From Erpobdella octoculata (taxonomy: Eukaryota > Annelida > Clitellata > Hirudinida > Erpobdellidae), in assembly GCA_963978895.1 (NCBI GenBank), contig OZ022246.1:21523103-21587102 (forward strand): a DNA stretch of 64,000 nucleotides. The letters run 5' to 3'. Of this stretch, positions 33,964-48,092 are shown in pieces. The notes beneath the pieces are model-generated. The model was not told the DNA's origin. It searched no databases and saw nothing but the letters and a program-made list of their open reading frames with translations. The position numbers were made by a program, and so were the translations under genes. Numbering within the stretch: position 1 is the stretch's first letter; each line of letters begins with the position of its first letter.

Positions 33964-36900
33964 CTTGACTTGGAATTGTGCTCGTGCGAGATTCCCCTGA
34001 CCGTGTACGATCTGTTGACGATGATAAATTTTAGTTAAACTTTATTTTTTAATCAAAAACTTTTATTTGGTTGCCAAACTTTCATCAGACTGAAAGCAAG
34101 AACCAAGAACTAAATAAAAAGATGACCAATAAACAAGTTACAAACAAATAACTGACCAGTCTTTCAAGTTATAAATGTAATAAAAGTCGTGGGCTGCTTC
34201 TAGTTAACTTTCAATAACACATGATACAAGATCATTTAAATACAAAACAATTTTTAAATAAACGACGTATCAGTCTAAACAATTTGATTCAGTTATACAA
34301 ATATACAAAACCAATAATTTACAACTACATTACTAAATTACGTTAGCCAGTCGAGAATTATTTTTTATGAAACGTTATGTAATCGTAATCATGTTACCTC
34401 TACTTGGAGTTGTGCTTGTGCGAGTTCCATCCCATTCTGGATTGTCTGTTGATGGTTATAAATTTTAGTTAAACTTTTATTTTTAACCAAAACTTTTATT
34501 TTGTTGCCGAATTAGCTTAACTACTAAACTGTGGTCAAGATGAAACGGTTGACCATGCAAGAACCAAATGAAAACTGACCAGTATGCTAACAAGACACTT
34601 TTGTGACTCATTTTATTTGATAATCTTTATGATAATATTAAGTCTTCTGTTACTTTTTTATGATTATAATTTTAAAAAAAAATTGATTTTTTAAGGTGTT
34701 TTGTTTTTTCTTCTTGCTAAAAGTTTTGGCGTTTGATAAATTTGTTTGGGTTAGAAAATGATGCAGTTTCTTTAGGTAAAAAATTAACAAGTTTTCAATC
34801 TTTGAGTTCAACAATTGTAAAAAAAAGTTATTTTTGTTACACTGTTGTTAACAACCTAAGATTACAATTTATACGTAATAATTTGACTTACTTTTCATGC
34901 AGATTACAAAATATAGAGATTGCTGTTTTCTAAAATACCATTTGTTACTCAGTTTACGGAGTTCAACATAGGAAATGTCATTCTCGGTTGGCCGAAGATT
35001 AGGATTCTCCCAATTTGCATAATTTATATCTGAAATTAACCACTACTGTGTATAATTATTTGAATATATTGCACTTGAATGTCATTGCATCTCAATACTT
35101 TTATTTGATTTTTTCCATTTGCAACCTTCTTCATTGCACGTCACGAAAAGACGAAATTGAGAATAAAGTCTCCAGTCCTTGACGAACTGATTTACTTCGT
35201 CTTGAACATTTTCAGAATAAATTTCCAATCCCTAGTAGGGTTCTTCACATGGATTTCCAATATAATAATATAAAATTATATTGCACGAAAAAAGAAAAGA
35301 AATTAGTCTCAAAGATGACATAAACAAATGGGTACTCAGGATAAGAGGGAAGCCAGGGAATTTCCATGTCTTGTCCTACATGAAAAAAAATTTATAAGGC
35401 CGCCCTGTTCAAGATCAAGTGATGTTGATGCTACAAGTTTTCTAAAAAAGGATGGATGCTGTTTAGCACTTACGAATGCTAGAAGTCTCCTCAGCAAGAT
35501 TGTGGAACTTGAGTATTTTTTGGATGAATCTAATGTTGATATTTTTTCTGTTACTGAGACATGGTTGTCTCCTGAGGACCCTGACAGTCTATTTTTACCC
35601 ATGGGCTACTCTGCAAACCGTTGGGACAGACCATCTAGAGGCGGCGGGGTTGCCTTTATTATTAAGAATGAAATCACATTCAAATCTATAGCTATTCCTG
35701 CAAAATTCCAATCTATTGAAATCACATGTATTGATGTTTTGCTTCATAGTGGTCCATGTCGACTCATAACATATTATCGCAGAGGCGGTTTTGACAGCAT
35801 GGCGGATCAATAACGACAGCATTCAATGTATTAAATTCTTATCTTCTGTGAAATACCGTGTCTGTCTTATGGGTGACTTTAATTTGCCAGGTATTGATTG
35901 GGAGAATTATCTGGCACCTGAGAACACAATATATAATCATTTCCTGGAGCTATTTGACGATCTAGGTTACCATCAATTTGTTCATCTTCCTACCCGTAAT
36001 GACAATATTCTGGATCTTATCCTGTCTGGCGATCCAATGCTAATTTCTACAATCGATGTGATATTTCCTCTTGCGTCTAGTGACCATAACACGATACTCT
36101 TCAAGCTCAACGACTATGTCCCCCAGACAACAGACAATCAAATCACTCTGTCTCATACAATTTCAGTAAAGGAGATTACAAGTTACTCAATAATTATTTA
36201 AATGAAGTTCCTTGGGACCATCTTTTCCAATATTGTTTTTCCTCTGATGAATGCTGGCGAATGTTTAAATGCTACCTGTTTAAAGGAGTGAACAGATTTA
36301 TTCCATTGAGACGTAAGTTCAGGGCTGCCACTAAAACTCCTGTGAAAATAACTCCTAGAGCACTGAGACAACTTTACCATGAAAAGTTGCAATGTTGGCA
36401 TTCCTGGAAATCTACCCAGACTGTGGAGGCAAAGGAAAAATATTCTTCGATGGCAAAAAAATGCACCCAGTCCGCTTTAGCCTTTCAAATTATTTATGAA
36501 AAGAGCCTTGTGGCTAAAAATAATCTTGGTTCATTTTACAAATACGTGAATCGAAGGCTGTTTCCACGCTCTAGAATCGGGCTTGTTTTAAGAACTGATG
36601 AGACCACCGCCTCTGACGAAGGCGAGATTTCTGACATTTTTAACGACTACTTCGCCAGTGTCTTCACGGTTGACGATGGAGAGAACCCTCAGTTAAATAT
36701 GCGTACGGAAAGTCGTTTGAGCGCGGTCACTTTTACTCCAGAATTAGTTTCTAAAACTTTGAAAACCCTCAAAAATTCTGCTTCTGTAGGCCCCGACGGT
36801 ATTCCTAATGTGCTGCTCAAAAATTGCTACTACACCCTAGCACTGCCACTATGTCATATCTTTGATCTGTCTTTGAAGTCTCAGCGTTTGCCCCAGGAGT

Positions 36901-38626
36901 GGAAATCGAGTTTCGTCACCCCTATCCATAAAAAGGGTCCCACTAATCAACCAAAGAACTACAGACCTATTTCCATAACATCTTGTTGTTGTCGTGTGAT
37001 GGAAAGAATAATTAATAAATAACTCATTTCCTACCTTCTCACTAATCATCTTATTAGTGAACAACAACACGGATTTTTACCCTTGAGGTCAACTTGTACA
37101 AATCTGTTGGAAAGTGTATACGATTGGTCCATTGTGATACAGGAGAAGAAACACACGGATATTATCTACTTCGACTTTCAAAAAGCATTCGACTCCGTCT
37201 CGCACTCAAAGCTCGCAACAAAACTTCGTGCCTATGGTATTAACGGCAATCTCAGTGCATGGCTAGTTGACTTTCTATCCAATCGTACTCAATATGTACG
37301 AGTTCACGAAACACTTTCAAATCAATCCAATGTTACAAGCGGCGTTCCCCAAGGTAGTGTCCTTGGGCCTACTTTGTTTCTTATTTACATTAATGATGTC
37401 GTTGAAAATATTACTAACAAAACGATCTCGATTAAGCTCTTCGCTGACGACATCAAATTCTATTCCAGTTCTGGTTTGTCTACATGTGATCTACAGATGG
37501 CTATTGACAAGCTGATGTCGTGGAGCAAGACATGGCAGCTCAACTTAGCTCTTGAAAAATGTGTACTATGTACGATTTGTCGCAGCAAGAACAGTCGAAG
37601 GCAAATCTCTAAATATTTTGTAAATAAACATGAGCTTGAGAATGTTGCTCAAATGAGGGATCTGGGGATAACTATTGATGAAGGTCTTACTTTCAAGAAC
37701 CACATAAATGTTATTACACACACTGCCGCAATCAGATCAAGACTTGTCCTCAGGTCTTTTACTTCAGGAAACCATCAGACACTAGCGAAAGCTTTTTGCA
37801 CGTACATTCGGCCACTCCTCGAATACTGCTCCTCTGTATGGAGTCCTCACCATAGATTTCTGATAAACAAGTTAGAAAAAATTCAAAGACGATTCACCAA
37901 GAATATTCCCTCTCTTCGTCAGGCACCTTACCCCGCCCGCCTTAAGATGCTCGGTTTGCAGTCTCTCGAGTACCGAAGACTTGTGTTAGATCTCAGCTTA
38001 TGTTACAAGATATTGCATGGAAATGTATGCACCAATCTGGTGCATCATTTTCACCCCACCAACTACCCAGCAACCAGGGGTCACAGTTACAGACTTCGAA
38101 CAAATGTTTTCAGTAGATACTACCAAGTACTTTTTTTCTAATCGTGTTGTGAATGTTTGGAATTCATTGCCGGACCAGATTGTTTCTTCTCCTACTTTCT
38201 AAAATGGATTTATCTCTACTTTTGTCTGATATACGTTGAATGAGTCGCCATCTTACTGTCGATGTTTTTCTCTAATACTATTACTATTATTATTTTCTTC
38301 TCATTAGAATGTTACTTATTTTGTCATTCTGACTGTAAATGTTATTGTACATATTTTTTTCGGGATGGAGTTAGCGATTCATTGAATCCTTCCACTCGTT
38401 TGTGAAAAATAAATAAATAAATAAATAAATAAATAAAATATCTTCAATCATGTAACAATATTCGTTGTAACACTTTTTTGTAACGTTTGCGGCAAACGTA
38501 GTCAGCAAAGTGAAAAATCCTTCGGAAATAAATAATTTTCTATTGAAATATTTTGAAGCCAATATAATATTACTTTTGAAAAAAAATTAAAATTAAACCT
38601 AAAAGCAAACGATCCAGCATTAGCAT
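33964..38626 (-). pseudogene. Receptor D: ectodomain and stalks, LINE-interrupted, no membrane or tail exons
   Basis: Exons recognised: 38599-38626 (MLMLDRLLLG), 38519 to 35099 (ectodomain exon 1, split by a LINE at 35,277-38,433), 34892-35029 (ectodomain exon 2, NYANW...RPTEN...), and stalk exons 34398-34445 and 33964-34011. Lesions: the LINE insertion; TAG in place of the conserved Trp codon of EPYW (35,232-35,234); and absence of membrane and tail exons, lost at the 30,791/33,515 junction. It aligns throughout with gene F. Confidence 0.85.
35277..38433 (+). mobile_element. CR1/L2-type LINE inserted in receptor D
   Basis: Plus strand: the endonuclease domain (TNARSLLSKIVELEYFL, TETWLS, then MGDFNLPGIDW and SSDHNTI after a frameshift) is followed by the RT with NSASVGPDGIPNVLLKN, YRPIS, FDFQKAFDSVSHSKL, GVPQGSVLGPTLFLIYINDV and FADDIKFYSS, and a 3' (AATA)n tail at about 38,405-38,437. 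In-frame TAA at 37,021 and frameshifts near 35,810, 36,200 and 38,140 inactivate it. A TAAAAT target duplication is likely but is blurred by the A/T tail. Confidence 0.95.
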
Positions 38627-38640
38627 CTTTGAGTTGAATT

Positions 38641-39135
<495 letters not shown>

Positions 39136-39361
39136 AGAAAACACAATAGCTAAAGAGGTGTCTTCCTTTATCACTATCACTTTCGTTCTTTTTTGTTTCC
39201 CTTTCTTTTCACTTTCTCTTTATGCAACAAATTTGATTGTCAGCAGCTCCGCACTCCACAGATAATTATATTAGATTAATATTTTACCAGAAATTAACAT
39301 CTCCGGTAGAAACGTTTTTTTTAATTGCTGTCTTATTATTATTTTTTATATTTCTATTGTT

Positions 39362-39860
<499 letters not shown>

Positions 39861-39864
39861 AATA

Positions 39865-41181
39865 ATCTATATATATAAAAGAACATGTCCTGACTGACTG
39901 ACTGACAGATGACTGACTGATAATCAACGCCGAGCTCAAACGCCTCATCCTAGGAACGTGAAATTTGGAACTTATATTACTTTTATAGCGTAAACATCCG
40001 CTAAGAAAGGATTTTTGAAAATTTTGCTCCTGAGGGGAAAAAACTGGAAAACAAACTTTTTTCTAAAACAATGTATATATATCGAAAACCAAAAATGAGG
40101 AGATTTTGAAATTTGGTATATAGATTCTTTTTGAAAAATAAAAAGATACGTGTTTCACCATTTTTTGAAAATTCGGTTTCCCGGATCTCAAATGTGGGTT
40201 GGAAAATTGGGTTATTTGGTTTTTAAAGTAGCTGCTACTCAAAAACTGTGAATGCTACAGGAGTGAAAATTATTATTTAGTTTCTACTCCAAAAATAATA
40301 AAATACGTGTTTCAGCATTTTTTGAAAATTTGGTTTCCAGGACTTCAAATGTGGGGTGGAAAATATGGTTATTTGTTTTTTAAAGTAACTGCTACTCAAA
40401 AACTGTAAATACCACAGATGTAAAAATTAGTATTTAGTTTCTATTCTAAAAATAAAGATATACGTGTTTTACCATTTTTTAAAAATTTGGTTTTCAGGAC
40501 CTCAAATGTGGGGTGGAAAATAAGGTTATTTGGTTTTTAATGTAACTGCTACTCGAAAACAGTAGATGATACAGGAGTAAAAATTAGTATTTGGTTTCTA
40601 CTCCAGAAGTAATGATATACGTGTTTTACCATTTTTTGAAAATTTGGTTTCCAGTTCCAGGACCTCAAATGTGAGGTGGAAAAAAGGTTATTTGATTTTA
40701 AAATAACTGCTACTCAAAAACTGTAAGTGCTACAGATGTGAAAAATAGTATTTTGAGGTTTTGTGCCGGTTAAAAGTAAATGAGTTCAGTTTATCATCGG
40801 ACGGACGGGCCAAGCCGTTATTTTAGGGTCTTCATACGGCCCTGCCCAAACCTTAAATCAAGGTGGGACGGGCCGAGATTTTTAACCAAGTATATAGACA
40901 TTTTAGTGATTTTAGGGTGTTCAGGCTAAACGGGAAGTCAAGGTGGGACGGGCCGAAGTTTTTCATCAAGTATATAGAACTTCTAGGCCTGTAAAAACGG
41001 GCCAGGCCCATATTAGACGGGCCGTGCCGGGCCAGGAATTTCGGTTTTTGAAACGGGTTGGGCCAAGTTGTCGACGGGCCGAGCCGAGACCTAAAAAATT
41101 GATCCGTGCAGTACTCTACTATGTATGCATGGTTCAAATTCTAAAATTTCATGCGAGCGAAGCCGCTACGGGCACTGCTAG
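39865..41181. mobile_element. Helitron-like non-autonomous element with internal tandem repeats
   Basis: Starts TCTATATATATAAA followed by TGACTGACTGAC. Ends GAGCGAAGCCGCTACGGGCA then CTGCTAG before T, a CTRR-type end. The empty site in X1 is CATATAATAGTTAATTAT (about 8,803), which allows insertion next to A/T with at most a TA duplication. The interior has about four diverged copies of a roughly 160-bp unit (CCAGGACCTCAAATGTGGGG ... AAAATTAGTATTTAGTTTCT) and a GC-rich part with repeated GACGGGCC (40.8-41.1 kb). No Rep/helicase coding. Confidence 0.6.
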
Positions 41182-41200
41182 TTAATTATATATTTCTTAC

Positions 41201-41276
41201 CTGTTGGTTGGTTTAGAATTTTAAACCCAAACAATCCTAGCTAGAATTTGAAGTTTGTAAAAAAAATTGTCACAGC
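41201..41276 (-). pseudogene. Relic AChBP-like exon 3 (X2)
   Basis: Paralogue of 8,830-8,905; reads KLQILARIVWV then a stop before NSKPTN. The GTAAGA donor is kept. Confidence 0.6.
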
Positions 41277-42107
41277 CAGATAAAACTGAATTATAATAAT
41301 AATATAAAACTTTTTACAAACTAAAACTAAAAATTTCAACTTGCTTTTTTGTTTTAATGCAAAAAAATACTGAATTGACAAAATTTTAAACAAATTCAAA
41401 ATTTGATTTAAAATGCCAAAGCTTTTGTAGTATAAAAATTTATGTTTTAAAACATATTTTTGAGGGTTTGATAATTTTTTTTTAAACAATAACTATTGTG
41501 TTTTTTCTCAATAATTTGTAATTTCCAAATTTTTTAGGGTTCTAATGGAAACGTATATTTTTCAATCACAAAAGCATACAAAAATGTATCGTCAAATCTT
41601 CGTTTTTGTTGTAAATTGATAACTTTAGTTGGTTGAACACTATCACGGGTAGAATTTTAATTTCCCAACGAACAAAATTAAAAAATCTTTCTGGAGAGTT
41701 CAGCCTCGAACTCAACACAATCGACTGTAAGCAATAATATTTTATTATCTTAGGCTAATAATTCATTTTTCTAATATTATAATGTTCAAATTATAAAACT
41801 GCAACAAATTATGTAATGAATTTATTATATGTAATTTTATTTTAAACCTGGGTATAAACAAGTTTTTATTTTTAAATGCTAAGCAAAAACAAACTAAATT
41901 TTGGAAAGACGAACACTTTTTTTGAAAGTTGAACGGAAAATTGGGCACATTTTTTTTAAGTGACCTCATAATATCTGTTTTTATGTGTCAATAAGCCCAG
42001 CCCTATTTTCGAATTTGAATATATCACCAGTTAGTTAAAGTTACACAATTTTCCGACGTCTGTTGCCCATCAAGAAGTCCATCTGTTTTACCCATCCAAT
42101 CTATCAG

Positions 42108-42354
42108 AGAGCCTCCCTATGAAAACCAGAGGATTTTGTTTCCAACCATGGTCTACGCCAATCTGGATTTGTCCCCTAAACAAAAAAATTTACCCCTTAA
42201 ACCAAAGAATTTACCGGAATTAAAAGAAGATTGCTGTACAGACAAATGCACATATTCAAATCTTCACAGTCCAAGTCACTTTCATGTTCAGAATGGCGAG
42301 TTGTATACACGTTACCACAAAAGTGAATCAAGTCTTCAAAAGATGACAGTGTAA
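42108..42354 (+). CDS. Orphan signalling-tail exon, YxN type (X2)
   Basis: Acceptor CCAATCTATCAG, phase 2. Encodes PPYENQ, MVYANLDLSPK, TYSNLHSP and ends SLQKMTV. All three tyrosine motifs are kept relative to 10,516-10,738 although the linker differs by an in-frame indel, which suggests past constraint. No plus-strand upstream exons were found. Confidence 0.5.
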
Positions 42355-43608
42355 AATAAGTTTTTTCTCTTTAAATTGAATATATAACAATTAAAAATAC
42401 TTCAAAATACAAATAAATCTTCTAAAACATGATTTATAATCAGCTTTGAGTTCAAAATAAAACAATACATAACTGTACAGATATTTAAACTTAATTAACT
42501 GAGTTCAACCGGTGCATCCTTTTTATGTAACGTCCGAGTTTTCGAAACTAAAATTAAAAAACAAGCTATTTTTAATTATTAAACACTCAGATTTCTCGAA
42601 TCGCCATGTAATTGGTTCAGAAAAACTTCCAATATTTAAACGGTAGGCAATTATTTATCTAATCATTTGAACCCAAAAAACCTTCATTTCAAAAACAAAA
42701 ATTTCGTCAATCATCGTTCAAATTTTGCTATACTCTTCCAATCACTCGATCCTCATGCAGATATATTTGCGTACACTGGAGTTGTGATTGCTCTTCCATC
42801 CGTTTGAGGAGGCTGTAGTAAACTAACTGCTTGCTCAGATGATGGTAATAGTTCTAATGAGATTTCAGTGTATGCTGTTTCTTCGTCTGGAGGACCTAGA
42901 GATTCGTAAGCAACGTCAACAACTTGTGAACTCGTTGAAGTCGGCCGAGGTATAGGTTTCAGTGATTCCCTAATTATAAAAAAAAAATTTTAATTTATCT
43001 AAAAAAATAAACGAATTTAAACTAATTTTTGACAATTCTTCTAATAAAAAATAGTTTTTCTGATCACCGCAATCTAATTTCACTGATATTTCCTATTAAG
43101 ATTACCTTTTTTTCCGATGATGCCGGAACAGTTACAATCATCGGTAAAATTAAACAAACTCCTATCGTGAGAAAGAATGTGATCACAATCGCTGTTGTGG
43201 TTCCTACAAATTCAATTATAAAAAAGCATTAAATCTAAATTGATATCATTGAAAAAATTAAAATAAACATCAACCATCTTCTTGCAATCAAATAAAGATA
43301 TTGAAATTTCCTTTGGCTGTTAGAGCAGATGGGTCAGATTTGTATAAGGACTGATTTGTGAATTTGGAACCCCACAGCAAATAGGGTCAAGCAAAAATAA
43401 AAACCATTCAAATTTTTTTATTTAATATTTTGTAGGTTCAAAAGCAACAACTGTTACAAAGTTTTACACATATGACTGGATATAGCATGAACTGGTTTCA
43501 ACTTACAATTTACAATTTAAATAAAACAAATAATTTGACTTATAAAAACGAAGTTTAATTTGAATAGATGTGATGAATAGTGAGAAGAAAATTATTCTTG
43601 AAGATGAT

Positions 43609-44036
43609 TGTCACGCCCGTGTGAAATACAGCGTGCATGCCTATCCATTGTATATTGTAGTGCACGGCGTAGGTGTTAAGTATGTGCTGCGGTAGCCTAA
43701 AAATTTGAATATGCGCGTATTAATACATCGTTCGATTGTTGCAGCCAATCAGATTTGAATAATTGCGCGCAAGCCTGCAAGTTGCTTTATAAAGGAGGCT
43801 TTGAAATTTGAATTGGGAGAATTGCGTTTGTTTAGTTAGAACTTGAAACTGTTAAACTCTGTCGTGTTGATAATTGATATTATTTCGTGTTTTGGACATT
43901 TTTCAATATTTAAAATAACTAATTGTCAACGTGAAAGTGTTTGACTTTGTTTTGAAACCTCCCAGTTGTTTTGAAGTAGTTTTGATTCGAAAGTTCTCCA
44001 ACAGTTTCGGCTATTGCAAAGGCGATAGTCGTGACA
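43609..44036. mobile_element. Solo LTR (428 bp), X2 copy
   Basis: TGTCACGCCC ... GTCGTGACA with the same ATGAT duplication (43,604-43,608; 44,037-44,041) as 12,229-12,664, so the two descend from one insertion. Confidence 0.88.
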
Positions 44037-44649
44037 ATGATCATCAGCCATGATGTTAAACAAATCAATAAAAATCTGAGCTTACTTTTCTTTATCTGAT
44101 CAATGAAAGAGGTACCATCATCATGTGTGGAAAAGTCTGGCAGATTTTCAGATTTCAGAGATGTAACATGGAAATGAAAACTATCTGCTATTCAACTAAA
44201 GTTTATAGAAACTTGTTTAAAACTTTCTTGATAACTAACGGCACTAATGGCCATAATGTCTAAACAGAAGGACTATTTTACATGTTAATTTTCAATAACA
44301 TATATTATAAAATCATTTATATATAACACAATTGAAAGAAATTTTAAGCATTTTTAAATACATTTTCAAAGCTTACTGAAACAATGCAATTCAGAAAAAA
44401 GTTTACAAAATCAATTATTTACAGTTACACTACTAAATTAAATAAACCAATCAATATATATTCGTTATAAAAAGTTAATGTTACCTTGATTTGGAGTTAT
44501 GCTTGTGCGAGTTTCCCCTGACTGTGTATTATCTGTTGATGATAATAAATTTTGGTTAAACTTTATTTTTTAATCAAAAACTTTTATTTGGTTGCCAGAT
44601 TTGCCTAATTGAACTTTCTTCAGATTAAAATGGTTGGCCAAGCAAGATC

Positions 44650-44880
44650 CAAATAAAGAACTGTTCAATAAGCAAGTTACATATGAAGAACTGACCAATA
44701 AGCAAGTTACAAATAAAGAACTCTGCAATGAGCAAGTTACATATGAAGAACTGACCAATAAGCAAATTACATATAAAGAACTGAGCAATAAGGAAGTTAC
44801 AAACAAATAATTGACCAATAAGCAAGTTACAAACAAATAACTGACCAATAAGCAAGTTACAAACAAATAATTGACCAGCA
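44650..44880. repeat. 30-bp minisatellite, X2 copy
   Basis: About eight units containing GAACTGACCAATAAGCAAGT, with alternating variants. Longer than the X1 array. Confidence 0.85.
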
Positions 44881-45076
44881 CTGCAAGTTATAAATGTAAT
44901 AAAAGTATTGTGCTGCTTTTTGTTAATTTTCAATAACACATGTTACAAGATCATTTAGATTCAAAACAATTTAAATTAATTTCATCATTTTTAAATAAAT
45001 GTTAAAAAAACGACGTATCAGTGTAAACAATTTGATTCAGTTATACAAATATACAAAACCAATAATTTATAACTAC

Positions 45077-48000
45077 CAGGGTTGTTAACGCTACCTTTTC
45101 AATGTAGCGCCGCTCTTTGCTACCGCTACCAGTCTTAATAGTACTGAAGTTTATAAGTAGCGTCGCTACCGCTACCACTACCGCTACTCGTAAAAACTTA
45201 TAAAGTAGCACTAAAAACCCGTCTGTGATTTTTATATAACATCAACAGAAAATTACTTGCGAGAAATTCGCTTTCTGGTCATATTGATTGAGCCCCAAAT
45301 TTGTTATCCCCGCTTGCGCAAGTCCGTCCTACACGATCGATTTCACTAGACTTTTTAGCGTTTTCCCCACTTGGTTTTTGGTTTTTGACATCTTGTACGT
45401 AAGTACGTTCTATGTGATAACAAAGGAAAAGTTGAAACAGCACCACAAAAACTATATTCTACTAGACTAGAGGCTTCACGCACGTCAAAGGATCACGCCA
45501 TATATATATATATATGGTTTTAGATACATTTATACAAACTTTCGGAGCGTCCTTGTGTGTGGAAAATTCAAGCCTTTGCTTCAAAGAAAATTGTAAGCTT
45601 TTGGTCAATACAGATGAAGTGTTAATGCAAACGACTTTTGTTCATCTGTATAGACTTTTCCAGCCTTAAACATATTGGGTAGTTGACCTAAAATGTTTCT
45701 GAAATTTATTACCTATTATTTAAACATTTTTCTGCAGTTTTATTGTGAACTCACTGTCATAAAATTCCAGTTTCTTGGAGAGATCTTCATTAATTAAATT
45801 GAGGTTTTCAGCCTCTTCCATGACATTTAAGCATCTTTTCTCAATTCTTTTTTTGTTTTCAAAATGTTTTGAAACTTCACCTTTATTCTTGCAAGATTAG
45901 TGGATGATCTTTTATACGGTTCAGCTAATTGGTTAGGTGTCAGAACATATCGATGATCCTAATGCATATAGAAAAAATAAATTTTTTCATTTATACTTGT
46001 GTTACGTTGAAACTGTTCTTAGAAAAACATACAATTCTTGAAATAAATACATGATAAGATAAACTTACCAAAGCTGTTCTTTTTCTGTTATTGGGTGTTG
46101 CAGAAGCTGAATTAGCAAGTAACTTTTTTGGAGTTGATGAAGAAGGCTAAAGACAAATTTTCAACATAACATCTCAGAAAATTTGAATGTTATTAAAGAA
46201 ATACAACATATAACAAAACTGTGTTTATATTTATTATTTTTAAATCATTCAACAAAACTGCTAACTAACTATATCTGATGAGGGAAATTCCTCAGTAAAA
46301 GATGTTGTTGGCTAGAAATGAAAAAGTTTGCAATAAGATTTACAGACAAAAATATTAATTGTAATAGTTAATGAATAAATTAACTTATTTTAAGCTTTAT
46401 TTGCAATTCTCTTACGACAAAAATAAAATTTATCAAAGCCCCACAGATTAAATAAATAAAACTTCAAAGCAATATAGTAACCAAGAATATTTTTTCTCTT
46501 GGAATATTTGGCCTGGCTGATAATGAATCATTAAGTTTATCCTGCACACTGCAAATCTAAATAAAGAAAATTTGAAAGTACACAATTATTAATTTTCCCT
46601 AAAGTATAGGAGCTATACATAATAAATAATTTCATAAATGTTCTTGCAGATTAAATCAAAATATATTTACAACTGTCATTTAAGAACATACCTTGCACAA
46701 AAAAAGAACATTAGGGTTTCAGCAATAAATTAGATAATTTCACAAAGTGCTACAAAACTGTTTTGTTAACTTACCATTTTTATTGGTCCTTTACATGGTA
46801 TGGCATTATAATATAATTTTATTTTATTTTCCATTATGTATATCATTTCATCATCAAAATGTTTTGAGCTGATTCTTGTATCAGGACCAATCTGCCAAAA
46901 AGGATCATGATTCAAACGCTGAATTATTTTTATCCACTCACAACGTCTTCGGGCTTCTCTAGGAAAACTTAAATAATAAATATTAATTATTTAGCTTAAT
47001 TAATTTATATATTCAAATATAATAAACTATAATTTAAAATACTACACGAAAAAAAGAATATTCCATTGTATTACTTCTTCTACTTTCACATAATGATATG
47101 CAACACTTGGATGGCATTATCAAGTAACTATAAAAAGAAAAAAGATTGAGAAAATAAACTATGTAAGACGTAAGATTATAACAGAAATTAACTAACTTTG
47201 TTTTTCTTGTAGTGTAACTAATAAAAGTTCTATAGCTCATTCTTCTAAAATGTTGTCTAATAATACGAACTAACTAATCAGATGAAAATGACTAATAATG
47301 TCATCTGGCTACGCAAAAACTTGAGAAAAAATCGTTCAGGCACTTGCTTGGCAGCAGACGATTTTATTTACGTCACTGTTTCAGAACGGCCAAACAAAGA
47401 CTCTAAATATTTCCCCCTATGGTTGGAGGTCGATAATAGGTGTAGGGCCTATATACCAATTCTATAAATATGGATCACGCATTCCCGCTATGACAAATCT
47501 GGCATCGGTTATTTAACACTAAGGAGCCACGCTTCAAAGACACACATGCCTCGAGCAATCAGCATGTTTTTAGAAGACATGGTTGTAATATACAACAATT
47601 GTATTCGTCACATACATAAATAAATCAACTGGACAAGAAATAACGTCAAGATCTTAAGATCAAAAGAGCAAAAGACAATTAAATAAAAAGTTTAAAAAAT
47701 TGCCTTGAACTGTTCGTACACACTCAAACAGCCAGATACCATACACCTCAAAACATTACTAACACCCGGTCTACCACTTCTGTCACACTTCAAAGAGACG
47801 CACACGTTCGCTTTAGCAAGGTCAGGAAAGGTTCCACATTTCAAAGAGACGCTTACGATCGTCGATCAATCAGCCAGATTCAGATGTCATGCATACTTCA
47901 AATAGAAACTACATACATGGGAAATCACTTAATTGATATAAACATCATATTTTGTTTTTGAATAAAAGTAGCGGTAGCGAATAGCGCTGAGAACAGCTCA

Positions 48001-48092
48001 AAAATGTAGCGGCGCTACCATCGACGATCTTGTCAACCAATAGTAGCGCCGCTACCACTACCTTAAAAATAGCACCGCTCTTAACAACCATG
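45077..48092 (-). mobile_element. THAP-domain DNA transposon, copy 2
   Basis: Same ends and the same ATAACTAC duplication (45,069-45,076; 48,093-48,100) as copy 1, so it was copied by the segmental duplication, not by transposition. The right end has CCATG for CCCTG. Extra subterminal GTAGCG repeats are present at the left end. THAP exons at 47046-47117 (MPSKCCISLCESRRSNTMEY) and 46775-46967 (FPREARRRCEW..., PDTRISSKHF). Confidence 0.88.

Noticed and set aside
31515..38141. Reverse-transcriptase open frames as host genes
   Set aside because: Endonuclease/RT motifs, 3' tails, frameshifts and empty sites show they are LINE remnants.
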